From Capsicum annuum (taxonomy: Eukaryota > Streptophyta > Magnoliopsida > Solanales > Solanaceae), in contig NC_061115.1 in assembly GCF_002878395.1 (NCBI RefSeq), positions 158,089,160 to 158,153,159 of the forward strand: a DNA stretch of 64,000 nucleotides, read 5' to 3'. The position numbers were made by a program, and so were the translations under genes. The notes beneath the pieces were generated by a model. It was not told where the DNA came from. It did not search any database and saw only the letters and a list, made by a program, of their open reading frames with translations. The stretch's first letter is position 1. Every line of letters begins with the position of its first letter. Shown here piece by piece: positions 12,196 to 23,575 of the stretch.

Positions 12196-13936
12196 TGTAA
12201 CGCCTCAATTTGCTGAACCGAAATGCTACACGGTGCCCATGACCCTGAGGGACCATAAGCTAACCCATGGCTGATATCTATACCTATACACGACATAATA
12301 TAGAACATAAATATGGAATACGTAATATTTTAAGGCCATAAGGTTCAAAATAGAATAATCATAAGATGAGAGTGGGGTATAGAATACCCAAAACAACTAT
12401 AATACTATCTGAAGTCTGAACATACTACTCTGAAAAGCCTCTAACATGACTATCTGAATAGGGAGTTGAGGGGACATGTCCCCAACTAACTCCGACTAGC
12501 AAAACTAAACTAAAATAAACCATAACATAAGTAATGATCATGCCCTCGAGAGATGAGAAATCACTGTTGAAACTCTGACAGCTGAGATGCTACTGCTACT
12601 GCTGGTATGGAAATCATGTATCTGAACCTATGGTGTAACATAAAAGAAAGCACCATAGCACGAATGCGTCATTACAACTAAGAGTACTGAGTATACGAGT
12701 GAGGTAGCCTAAATGCAAAGGGTTTGTATGCAAGAACAATGCTGACTGATATGAACGTGAGAACAATACATACATAAGTAACTACTACTGAACTTGTAAA
12801 GATACTGACTACTAAGTCAAAACACTGACAACATGAGTTTACTGGTTCTGAGATACTAAATGACTGTGTTTACTGATATTGATCTGTGAATCACTAATAA
12901 GTGAGGAAATGATACTATATTACTGAATAATAGGAGACTGATACTTTATTACTGATAAAGGAATGATTGTTTTTGACAGTCCTGATTATGAAGGACTGGT
13001 CTAATTGACTATATCTGATAGTTCTGAAACTGAGTACTGATAGCATGAGTTTACTAAAATTTAATATAACTAGCAAATGATTTCTGATAGCTGATATAGC
13101 TGATAACATGAGTGTATAGCTGATAGCCTTGATACTGGATACTGATAACATGGGTGATTGTAGCTGACAGCCCTAAATCTGATGGAACTATCTGAGTTTC
13201 GTACTATATCAGAGTTGACTGTATCTGACAGTCCTGATATTTTGAAAAACTATCTAAGTTTTTTTACTGAGACTGAATGACTGAAACTGTGGGAGGTAGT
13301 AGTTTAACCGACATGCCCCATGTATACTAATGTAGCTGAACTGGGGTCCAATCCTTGCCCTAATTGGAAGGGTGTCAATACCATGCCACGGGTAAAGACA
13401 AACTGTGAGTGACCCTCAAATCTGGAAGTGTCCACAAAAGAGAACGGCGAATATCCACCTCATCAACCCTCAAGCTGGCAGTGTTGATGTCTCAACCTAT
13501 GTTGGCTACATAGTTCTAGAATGTAAGGATGACTGCTAAGAATCACACCCTCATCTGACAGTGTATGTTTCCATCCTTGGGTTCACTCGGTGCTAACTTC
13601 TATTCCCATCTGAATAGACACTGAGCATGACTGACTGAACTGATTAACTGAACTGATTAACTGGACAAATAGAGTTGCTTAGCTGAGCTAAGCTAAATTT
13701 AATGAGTTTCGTTAACTGACAAAATATTACTGAGAGCTGAGGACTGACTGAGAGAACTAAAGTTACTGAGTACTAAGTAGAACTGGACTGGTACTGAGTT
13801 TACTGAATTTCCATTGACTGAAGGAATTACTACTGATGTCTGGTAACTGACTGAGTTTATGAGATTATTAAGATTTTATGAGTCACATGACTGACTGAAT
13901 TCTACTGACTGACACATGATTCTGTGGGGTATTACA
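12196..13936 (-). repeat. 5' LTR of the nested LARD-like element, internally deleted
   Basis: About 1.74 kb. It matches the 3' LTR from 5958 to about 7630, then jumps from 'gaattctactga' to 'ctgacacatgattctgtggggtattaca' at about 13905, skipping roughly 1.3 kb that is present in the partner. The deletion removes the LTR's own 5' portion (U3), so this copy probably lacks most promoter sequence. Confidence 0.75.
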
Positions 13937-14783
13937 ACTTTTCATAATTTCAGTACAAAATCAGGACTGTCAGATACAGTCATTTAGTCTTAGTAATAGA
14001 ACTTAGATAGTTCTACAGGATTAAGGACTATCAGATATAAACAACTCAGAATAGTACGGAACTAAGCTAGTTCCATCAGAACCTAGACTGACAGATACAC
14101 TCGCTCAGTATTAGTTATTTCAGTTATACAGATATCAGTATCTCATGTTATCAGTACTCAGACTTAGTAATCATGTTATAATGAAACTTAATTATGGTCA
14201 TTATGTATTCATGCATGTATTCTCACATTCATGTTATCCAGTTAGTTAGTATTGTTCATGCATGTGAACCATTTGCATTCAGCCTACCTCATATGCATAC
14301 CAGTATATTTAAACGTACTGACGCATTTGCGCTATGGTGTTTTATATCATAGGTTCAGAAGAAAGAGCTCCAGAGCATCAGTAGAGTTCCAGTCTCAATA
14401 GTCAGAGTTAGCAGTGAGTCCTCATCCTTCGATGACATGACCATTACTTTATTATCTCATTAATTAATTTATTAGTTGGAGTTAGTTTAGGACATGTCCC
14501 ATTGTTTTCTATTTCGACAGTTTAGTCAGTTAGAGGCTTTTCAGACTACAGTATGTTCAGACAGTTTATTTCAGTTGTTTTGGGCATTTCATACCCCATC
14601 CATATGTTATGTTTTATCAGTTATGTTACAGTTTTAAACCTTACGGCCTTACAATCTTTATTGCCACATTTATACAGTGTATTATGCAATGTTCAGGTAT
14701 GGATATCAGTTATGGGTTAGCTTGTGGTCCTTCGTGTCATGAACACCGTGTAACATTTTGGGTACCAGATTCAAGGCGTTACA

Positions 14784-15104
14784 CAGTGATGACTAGTATT
14801 CAACAGAAACTCCTGCACTCTTTATTCTGCATGGATGTTGTCATCGATTCTCCTATTCCTGATCTTGTGCTCTTGTACCAATTTATGCTAGTTTCTGAAG
14901 ATTTGTTGTTAATTATCTTTCACATCACTTTTACATATCAATTGTATTGAACTAGATTTATGCTTATGATGTTAACTGAATTATGATGTTGAAAATGAAT
15001 GGCTTTTAATATCTGCACTAATCAAATGCTGATTTATAAGGGTTCTTCTATTTGAGGTAAGTATTAGGTAGGTGGTCTTGCGATCTATGGACTGGATCAT
15101 GGCA
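14784..15104. other. Unclassified sequence between solo LTR and L1 LINE
   Basis: No coding or transposon signature that I recognise. It separates the end of the LTR at 14783 from the first readable L1 residues at about 15105. Confidence 0.35.
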
Positions 15105-15904
15105 GAAGGGATATGGACAAAAGAGTATTACACCTTGATGTATATTGAATATTGATATAAGGAAGGCATATAACTCGGTGGAGTGGCCTTATATAGAACA
15201 AGTCTTAACTTGTCTGAAGTTTTCTACTCATTTTGCCAGGTGGATTATATGTTGTATTAGAACTGTCTCATACTCAATTTTTGTTAATAGTCAGCCACTA
15301 CCCCCTTTTCCTGCGAATAAAGGTTTGATACAAGGTGACCCTTTATCACCTTTCTTATTCATAATGGTTATGTATTATTTTTTGAGAAGTCTAAAGAGTT
15401 TGAGTGAGCTGCCTTTATTCAAATTCTATCCTCGATGCAAGAAGATGTAGATTCTACAACTCCAGTTTGTGGATGATGTACTCCTATTATTCAAAGGTAA
15501 GCTCGTGTCCGTACAACTGTTATTTCAAAAATTCTTACACATCTCGCATGTGTCTAGACTGGTAGCCAATATAGATAAAAGATCTATTTACTTTGGAGGT
15601 GTGAAAATTAAAGTCCAACATGATATTCTAATTGCCTGAAATTTAATAAAGATGAATTGCCTTTGCATTATTTAGGCATCCCTCTTATCCCAAAGAGGCT
15701 AATTGTTATTCAATGTAAACCTCTCATTGACAAAATGCTTACAAGAATTCAATCATGGACAACTAGATTTCCGTCCTATGCTACAGGTTAATATTGGTGA
15801 AATTTATTCTTTTTTTCATATAAGTATTATGGTCATAAGTCTATGTATTGCAAAAGAATGTGGTCCAATTGGTAGAAGCATCATGTAGATCTTTTATGTG
15901 AATT

Positions 15905-18286
15905 TGTAATACCCCGGGAAATTTTTCGTTGAAATTTTGTGCATAAATATATTAGGTTCTATCTTCTAGAATGAATTATAAATTTTTCGTGAGGAATGTC
16001 TTAGATTATGACCCACCATTGCGTATAATATCAAATAATATTTCCAACGGTATGTGGATCATCCAAAACGGACACCCGAGCGACGATTTATGAACATTCC
16101 GATCGAACTGTGAATAGTAGTGAACAGTAAAACGTGCAGCAAAAAGTACTGAGGCCTGGCGTATTTTTTTTGCAACTTTAAATGATCATAACTCCTTGTA
16201 CATAATGATCTGGGTGATCTACTATATATCAACAGAAAGCTATGCGAGTCCTCTTTCCAATGAAATTGGTTTCATCCAATTTGTCTATCGGAGCAAAACA
16301 TTATGGTCAATCTACTTCAGCCTATCAAAATCAAATTTTTAGGTCAACTTCAAATGATTATAACTCCTCGTACACAATAATCTGGGTGAGATACTATATA
16401 TCAATAAAAATATATGAGATTTCTCTTTCTAATAAAAATGGTTTCATCCAATTTGGATATCGGAGTAAAATGTTATGGTTGATCTACTTCAGACTATCAA
16501 AACAGTCCACCAAAGGACAGATTCGAGAATTATTTGATTTTTAGGGGCGTTTTGGTCATTCTCCCTCACCCAAAATCCGTCCAAACTCTATATTAAAGCC
16601 AATCAGAAGCATTATATGTTATATTTCATCAAATTCCCTCAAAAAGAAAACCCTAAGCTCCTACATCCAACTTCAAGAACCTCCAAAGTTCACCATTAAT
16701 TCTGCAAATTTATTCAAGATTCCAAGTTCCTAGTTCAAGAACTCCAAGAACCATCATTCAAAGGCACGATTAACATCTCAAAAATGAGTATCGATCTAAA
16801 GTTCATCATTCAAGGTATGTGGGGTTTTTCACCAAGAACTCTCTTTGGTTCTTGTGCCCAAAAGTAATTTTCTTTACAAAGGCATGATTTTTATTTGATT
16901 TTTACGAATTTAAAGCATGAACCTATATCTTATGATGATTATTATGAAATCTTGATGTTTATGATTTTGAAAGATTAATTTACATGTGTGAAGATATAAA
17001 GCATGAATCTTGAACGATATTTATCATGATTTTGATATTTGGGTCGTGAATCCCCATTGGAAATTGTGTTTTTTTGAGAAAGTGTGTTATAAGCACGTTG
17101 ATGTTGAATATTTGAGATATTTTGAATGATTTGACCTTTTGGTCTTAATAGAGTTGTTTTGAACTCGAGTGTGAAAAAAATCCACAACGTGGTTGATTTT
17201 GATAGATGGGAAGCATGATGGCTCTCGATGTATATTTATATATTATTGAAATTGTTTTATTGTGGATTGTCTTTGAAATGATCTGAGTTAAGTCCGGGAG
17301 AAATCTTTAGCACCAAGTGGGAGGTATAAAGCGACCTTACTTCCCTAGAACTATGTGCCCCCGTAGGAGTGAGCCTGAGGCTGATTTATATAGTGATCAC
17401 TAGTTTGTGTCAATTTGATATCGATAATCCTACTCTGGTGGTAAGGATAGGATGGCTCTCCCCAACGTGGGTTGTATGTTGGACTCCATATAGCTCACAT
17501 GGTTTATGTCGGTTAGAGGATCTCCCAGTGTGTGTGTGTTTCCTTATGTTTATGGTGAACAGTAAAGTGATTTGAAAGTGGAATTGTGAAAGTTATTCTT
17601 TCAAAAGATTTAAATGATATTTACATTATGAGAATTGATATTCTTGATGAACTGAAAGTGATTGACAAATTATATGATGACTCACATATGTTATTGTACT
17701 TATTTCATCCTCTCATGATTATGATGATTTTCTTCAGGCTATGTGAGTCTTTCATACATCCTGCATATTTCTTATAAATATTTATGATGATGATGTTTAT
17801 ACAACTGCATACACCCCCATATACTCGGTTCCTTTCCATGGTACTGACCTACATCTTCGGATGTGGGCTGCATTTTCTCAGAATGTAGGTTCAGGTGCTC
17901 AGTTCCAGGTTCGACAGTGATTCTTCGGGCACGCTGTTCTACATCCTCTGTTGTGGTGAGTCCTCATGTTCCGAGGACGTGATGTCTGATATTAGTTTCA
18001 CGGAATTGTTTATATTTGATAACTAAGTAAGAGTCAGTTGGGGCATGTCTCAATGGCTCGCTGGTTTTATTGATTTTCTTAGAGGCTTGTCAGACTAGTA
18101 TAGTTGTTGGGTCGTATTTTGTTATCTTTCTGAATTCTTTTATTCTTGGATGATGATTACTCTGTTGATATTTGAGGGTTATTTATGGAAACCCCGTTGA
18201 TTTGTGTTGAACTGAATGAAAATGGCTCAAAGGGTTAGCCCCAAGCACCGTGTGATGCCCTGGGACCCATTTTCCGGGGCATTACA
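15905..18286 (+). mobile_element. Solo LTR inserted in the L1 LINE
   Basis: Begins TGTAATACCCCGGG and ends CCGGGGCATTACA, 2382 bp. It is flanked by a perfect 5-bp target duplication GAATT (15900-15904 and 18287-18291). There is no primer-binding site or polypurine tract beside it, so it is a solo LTR. Promoter-proximal and downstream blocks (17330-17560, 17870-18280) resemble the R/U5 parts of the other gypsy LTRs, including the 'gtgagtcctcatgttccgagga' type block near 17957. The termini are also nearly inverted copies of each other, so a DNA transposon was considered, but length, TG..CA ends and LTR similarity favour an LTR. Confidence 0.85.
16172..16517 (+). repeat. 173-bp tandem duplication in solo LTR
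   Basis: Two diverged copies: the first starts 'caactttaaatgatcataac' at 16172, the second 'caacttcaaatgattataac' at about 16345. Each contains 'gtttcatccaattt' and 'tatcggagtaaaa' blocks. It sits near the LTR's own 5' end, like the tandem repeats of the other LTRs. Confidence 0.75.
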
Positions 18287-19047
18287 GAATTGGAGGAGCG
18301 AATATTTCTAGAAAATCTTTGATTGCGTGGGAGAGGTTAAATCTGCCAAAGACTGTTGGGGGCTTAAACATCCTTGATGTTTACTAGTGGAATTAGGTTA
18401 CAATTGCTAAACTTCTATGGAATATTTGATGGGAAAAAGGACACCTTATGGGTACGATGGATACATTCATAGTATGTTAAGGACAAGATGTGTAGGATAC
18501 CAAGGCTGCCAGGCCTCGTGGATGGTCAGGAAGATACTTAACGCTAGAAGAATTTTTGATCAATCTGGACTTACTTAGAATAATATGATACAAATGGGTA
18601 ATTTTTCTATTAAAATGATATGTGTCTGGGGTAGATAGATTTACCCAAAGGTTCCTTAGAAAAGAATGATTTGCAATAATGTAGGGTCCCCTAAGTAGAT
18701 ATTCATCCTATTTCTTCCGTTGCACAGAATACTTCAAACTAAAGACAGAATTGCATGTTGGGCAAACTTAGATAATCTAGACAGTCATGTGTGCCAAACT
18801 GAAAATGAAGATATAGACCATATTTTATTCAAATGTGAGTTGCAAAAAGAGTGTGGGAGAAACTATTATTATGGCAAGAGATACACAAGGCTGTAGGTGA
18901 CTGGCAAGAAAGGATGGCGTGAGTTGTACAGTTTGCAAACGGCAAGACAGCTAAGCATGAGGTCTTCAGAATGACTATGGCTTATGGTATATATCACATA
19001 TGGGCTGAGAGGAATGCTAGGTCCTTCAAGACACAAGCAAAACAAGT

Positions 19048-19147
19048 NNNNNNNNNNNNNNNNNNNNNNNNNNNNNNNNNNNNNNNNNNNNNNNNNNNNN
19101 NNNNNNNNNNNNNNNNNNNNNNNNNNNNNNNNNNNNNNNNNNNNNNN
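19048..19147. other. Assembly gap (100 N)
   Basis: Exactly 100 N, a conventional placeholder for a gap of unknown size. The L1 LINE enters it from the left and an unrelated LTR-like sequence leaves it on the right, so the true distance and any further nesting are unknown. Confidence 0.98.
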
Positions 19148-20418
19148 AGAGGCTTAGGAGCAGGAAAAAGAAGACCATGACACTTACTAAGGGTACCTAT
19201 GGACTGTAGGTGCCACTTGCGATAAGTAGGTGTCAGAGTAGGTTACATAACCATGAAGTCCAGAGAGTTTTCAGAACTTTTGGAGGTCACAGAAATTACT
19301 AAGGACCAACTACGGTCCGTAGGCGACCTTAGTAAGTGGTCACCGACATTAATTTTCTTGAATCATTTCAAAATCGTTTCCTAGGTTTTCCATGTAATCT
19401 ACATACACTCATATGATGTTTTTAGTCATTATTTTATATGTTTAGTCAAATTTTCCTATTTTATTAATGATTTTATTTCTAGGGTTTTCTTGTAATCTAT
19501 AAATACCCTTTAGAATTTGTTTAGTTAGATATATTCTAGAGTAGAGAGAGAGGTCCTTAGGGGCTAAGTTTACATCATTCAAAACATCTTTTGATTTGAG
19601 AATTGAGTTTTATTCTTGGGATATTATTGTTCTTGGTTTGTTATTCAATTTAATACTTTGGAATTTCTTTTTTCATTTTTGTGAGATTGATTCTATAATT
19701 TTTCATATGGATTTCATGATTGATCTCATAACTATGAGCAACTCTTCCCTTAGTTAGGGTTATGGGAACAACCCTGGTGGATCAACGAAGTAGAGGAAGT
19801 GCCAAGTCGTTCTAGTTAAAGATTCTTCCATGTATTGGGTTTTCTTCATTCTTATTGATTTTTAGCGGTGGCCAATATTAAGATCCCGCCTATAGTCACT
19901 ACTTGCTTTACAAGAGAGGTAGAGAGTAGGAAAAGAAGATCACAATAGTAATTTGGAAATTAATTATCGATCTAGTCTAATCAGCATCATCAACGTAAGA
20001 CGATTATATTTCATCTAATAACTTGAGACTCATAAGGTTATAGTTAACTAGGATCTAGAATAAGGGTTAGTAAAGCGACATGATAAGTTTCAAAAGGTAA
20101 AGGGTGGAATCAGTCAATGAGTCCACAAGACGGTTGATGATACATAACTTGTTAGATTCTGCATGCAACATATTGGAATAGCTCGATAGTGCACGATTAG
20201 TCCACTGAGTAAGAAGCTTGGGGGACCACAAGCCTAGCGTTCATCTTACATTGTTTACAACCAAAAGCATCCAATTCTGGTTACTTCTTGCTAGTGACTA
20301 CAAATTCTGCCTTTTTACTTTTCCGCACTGCCTGGTGATTTTAATAAGTTCAAGCAAGATATATAATTTATTCCCTATGGGATTGAACCCAACCTAGTTG
20401 GGTTACTATATTTTGACA
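19148..20418 (+). mobile_element. LTR-like fragment, possibly Tat/Ogre type
   Basis: Contains GC-rich repeated motifs ('ctatggactgtaggtgcc', 'ctacggtccgtaggcgacc'), a block 'ttgtaatctataaataccc' resembling a TATA region, and a final 'gggattgaacccaacctagt' followed by ..TTGACA at 20418 and then GCGACCG. This order is what I associate with long Tat/Ogre-lineage LTRs, but no coding region is attached, so the family is a guess. Its 5' end is lost in the gap. Confidence 0.35.
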
Positions 20419-20469
20419 GCGACCGTTTTATCCTTTTGAGTAAGCATATGAATAGACTGACTGAACTCC

Positions 20470-20865
20470 GTATTAGAGATATCTCCTAAGGCGGCTGATC
20501 TTAAGTATCGCCAGCCCAAAGAGCCATAAGAGGACTAGTAGCACCTGACGGAACTCCACGTGGAGCGGCACATTCAGGAGCAAGGACACTAGACTAGGTT
20601 TGCACTTCATAAATAGGGAAAGTCCCCTCCATATTCTCCTTAGGTAGGACAAAGCGTCCAATAGAGTTTCTATGCACATCACATCCTCGGGGAGGCATGA
20701 TCTGAATGTGAGAAAGGCAAGATTTAGAGAAGTTTCATAACACTAGACCCTATAGCCCAAAATAGAACACATAAAAGGGATACATTCCAAAATTCCTTGT
20801 ATCCTCCTCTTTATAAGTGTGTCATGCTACACACCCATAAATAGGACCTTACTCGACACGGATTT
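20470..20865 (-). pseudogene. gag-start and leader fragment of a gypsy-like element
   Basis: Reading leftward from an ATG at 20698 the frame gives MPPRGCDVHRNSIGRFVLPK and then meets stops. MPPR is a common start of Ty3/gypsy gag in plants. A homologous fragment (MPP, stop, RFDDHRTFTGTSILPGED) sits at 22720-22814, with the same leader to its right. Only the first third of gag is present. Confidence 0.5.
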
Positions 20866-22711
20866 GTGTAGGTATCTCAAGCCCTCCATGGATCAGAGAC
20901 CATCCCCTAAGCCTAACCTCAGGAGCACAATAATAACAATAAAGAAGAAGCAAATAAAGATATTAATAAAGGATAAACAAGTCAAATGAATGTTCTAAGA
21001 GTCAAAACTAACAATCCAACTCACATTTCTCCATGACATGCCCTCGACTATGACCACCAAAAATCCAAAGTGCTATGACAATAAGGAAAGAATAATGAAA
21101 TGACAAGGCCTTCCGCAGGATAGAGGCTCACCACTTCATGGCAACTCAACTAATATGCTCAACCACCTAGCACTTCACAGGAGAAACCAAAAAGTCTTTG
21201 AACCCTAAATCATGAAACAATGTAGCGTCCTAGGATGGTCGGTGAGATAAGCACTAGCACGTAAGTCAGGAAAAGTGATAACATAATGTCATGCCTAAAA
21301 AACTCAAAACCACGTGCTCGCATTCATATATACGTATATAGGATGCAAGGATAGGGTAAATGGTCATGAACATGAGAGTTTAAAGATTTAACCTGAACTG
21401 TGTAGCTCATTCCTTCCTAAAGGCACCCATGGGCTGTATGGATTCTTCTCCCCCTGCTAAAAGGCCCTCAATTCGTGTTAACCACATAAACCAAGGAAAA
21501 ACTGAGGGAAAACTAAAGCCACCATGGGCAATAGCCATCCCAAAAAGACATGTATTAAGTGTGAACCAAGCACACGGTCATATAGACTCCCAATGTCGGC
21601 AAATGTGATTACCAATGTTCGTCCCCCCAGGACTTACCTTCATGTTAAGCTACACAATTCCCCTTAAGCCTAAATTAAAACAATTTGCACATCAACTAAT
21701 TATTTAACCCTGGAGTCATTCATTATGGCATTTACCACTTGGTATCATCATACCAATATTCTTACAAGCTTATTTAATTATGCCAAAATAATTCACACAA
21801 CCAAATTGGAATTCCAAATTCCATTAAAAGCTACAACCAAGGCCACTAAGTCCATCCAAAACCATATTTATTCCAATATCCTTTAATACAATGAAATGGG
21901 TTCAAAACAAGTTAAACCATGCGATTATTCATATTTAAAAATTAGATTTATAAGGTAGGTTAAGGTTAATGCCAATTCCAAGCCAAAATTCATCCAATTT
22001 GGGGAAACCTATGTCCCCCATTCTAATTATTTAAGTAATGCATCGACTCAGTCCTAAAAATATCAATTTAAAGCATGAATAATTAATTTAAAATATGGAA
22101 TAAGTAATTCAATCATTAACAACAAAAATCCCTTAACCTAATTTCAAAACTCACTATTTAAATCGCATGAAAATGCATTCAATTGATGCCACTATGTAAA
22201 ATTATTGTTTAGGGAAGAGAAATATGCTTGAAATACACAAGAAATTGAAGCCAGTTCGGAGTTTGGAGTCCAAATGATGAAGTCTCTATGAAACCCTTGA
22301 ATGTCCTTGGGTTTTGAGCTTAAGAGAGAGAGAGGAAGATTTGATCTTTGAAAATTAAAAGAAAATGGGATTATTTTCTATTATAAGGTCGCACAAGGGG
22401 TAAAAAACCAAAAGCCCCTTACCCAAGTGAAGAAATCAAAAACTGGATAAAATTAAAACACTGACGTGGAACACCAACATTCGGAGGTTAGCCTCTATGC
22501 CAAGCCGATATTGCGGATATTACCATCTGTGACATAGACTTATCTGTACCCTCACTGACTCAAGGTCCAAAAATAACCCCGAACCCCTTTCAAGAAATCT
22601 GAAACTTTCCCCAAACACCCTTTTAACATTCCTAAATATAATTCAAGTCAAAATTGAAATTACGCACATGGGAGTGGCAAAAATAAAATGATCAAAATTT
22701 CAAGAGATCTC
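20866..22711 (-). mobile_element. LTR of outer gypsy-like family, copy 1
   Basis: Similar along its length to 23027-23575 plus 45548-46464. Landmarks are 'ggtatctcaagcc' at 20871, 'gtcggcaaatgtgatt' at about 21595, 'ccaatattcttac' near 21750 and 'cccttttaacattcctaa' near 22618. The own 3' boundary is eroded: the primer-binding site and about 45 bp seen at 23011-23070 are missing at 20866. The own 5' boundary abuts gag-fragment sequence at about 22712. Confidence 0.6.
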
Positions 22712-23026
22712 ATATCTGCACTCCATAAGAAAGGAGAATTCCCTTCGCATCTTCCCCAGGTAGGATAGAGGTTCCAGTAAAGGTTCTATGATCGTCAAAT
22801 CTTTAGGGAGGCATGATCAAAAATACGAGTAAGCCAGGAGTTAGAGAAGTTTTATGATAAGTACACTCTCTTAGCACAAAATAGAACACAAGAAAGGGAA
22901 ACATTCCTAAATTCCTCATAGACTTCCACTCATAAGTGTGGTGCGTTACACACCCATAAAAGGCACTCTACTTGACAAGACATTACGAACACCTAGTGAC
23001 CTTGAACCGTCCTCTAATTCCAAGTT
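22712..23026 (-). other. Short interior (leader plus gag start) between two LTRs
   Basis: The interior of this element is reduced to about 315 bp: a degenerate primer-binding site next to 23027 (complement of 'ctaattccaagtt'), a leader, and a gag start at 22814 that breaks after three codons. It is homologous to 20470-20865, which lies on the far side of LTR copy 1, giving an interior-LTR-interior-LTR order. Confidence 0.6.
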
Positions 23027-23575
23027 TGTCATGACCCAAACCAGGGCCTAGTCATGACAGGTATCTCAAGCCCACCGTATCCCAAAGACCAACCCATTAT
23101 CCTAACCTCCAAAGAATAATAAATGTAAATAGTGGAAGCCAAACAAGTCTATAAAATATATATGAATCCAAAAAGAAGGATAAGAGTCAAAACAAAACAT
23201 CAAAGACATCCCAATACTATCCACAAAAGCATCGAAACCAAAAATACCAACTATGTGGAAAGGCTAAGGACACCAAGGCGATAACTAACAAAAATATAAT
23301 GTTTATCTAGACATATAGTAATATAGACCCCACATCGGCAAATGTGATTTCTAGTATTGGTCCCCCTATGACTACACCTTAATGGTGAGTTACACAATTT
23401 CCTTTAAGTCCAATTTAAAATAGTTTACACATAAACCCAACCATTATGCATGGAGTCTTTATTAAGGCATTTTCTAACATGGTATCCTCATACCAATATT
23501 CTTGCACACAAATTTAATTATTTCAAACAAGTTCATTTAACAATTAGACTCCCAAGTTCTACTTAAAATCCAAAT
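23027..23575 (-). mobile_element. LTR of outer family, copy 2, right-hand (own 3') part
   Basis: Starts TGTCATGACCCAAACC at 23027 after a degenerate primer-binding site and follows LTR copy 1 until about 23575, where sequence switches to LTR-A. The remaining part of this LTR is found 22 kb away at 45548-46464. The exact break cannot be set to better than about 20 bp by eye. Confidence 0.65.

Larger units (their letters stand above)
5958..13936 (-). mobile_element. LTR retrotransposon with non-coding interior (LARD-like)
   Basis: A complete two-LTR arrangement on the minus strand: 5' LTR at the right (12196-13936), primer-binding site at 12178-12195, interior, polypurine tract at 8986-8998, and 3' LTR at the left (5958-8985). 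The 3.2-kb interior has no gag or pol similarity in any frame I could read, which fits a large retrotransposon derivative (LARD) mobilised in trans. It sits inside the plus-strand LTR 4150-14783, flanked by ACTTC and ACTTT (4 of 5 identical). The two LTRs differ greatly in length because the 5' LTR carries a large deletion. Confidence 0.75.
4150..14783 (+). mobile_element. Solo LTR split by a nested element
   Basis: The LTR starts TGTAATACTC at 4150 and ends GGCGTTACA at 14783. It is split at 5957/13937 by the minus-strand element 5958-13936. Rejoined, the two pieces total about 2.65 kb. The segment 5300-5940 and the segment 13950-14783 align in order with the intact LTRs at 38603-40950 and 43103-45475 (the 'cctgggggta' hairpin, the 'acccttccaa' block, the final 'gggttagcttgtgg' block). 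Neither a polypurine tract upstream nor a primer-binding site downstream is present, so it is solo. Flanks CAACG and CAGTG match at only 3 of 5 positions, so the target duplication is unconvincing. Confidence 0.7.
15105..19047 (+). pseudogene. L1-type LINE reverse transcriptase, decayed and interrupted
   Basis: From about 15105 the plus strand reads QKGYGQKSITP, a stop, then CILNIDIRKAYNSVEW, followed by GLIQGDPLSPFLF and, after a stop at about 15448, QFVDDVLLLF. These are the reverse transcriptase blocks of plant L1 LINEs (FADD-box version FVDD). After the solo LTR 15905-18286 the frame resumes with LIAWERLNLPKTVGGLNI (about 18314) and a zinc-finger-like C-terminal region (HVCQTENEDIDHILFKCEL, about 18785-18845). 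Several stops and frameshifts make it a pseudogene. Its 5' part (ORF1, endonuclease) is absent and its 3' end runs into the assembly gap at 19048. Confidence 0.85.

Noticed and set aside
12081..12308. Open frames across LTR boundaries (also 14609-14950, 40125-40475 and similar)
   Set aside because: They lie in LTR or leader sequence with no domain similarity and are not conserved between LTR copies.
15905..18286. A DNA transposon with inverted termini
   Set aside because: The 5-bp perfect duplication, TG..CA ends, 2.4-kb length and blocks shared with other gypsy LTRs favour a solo LTR.
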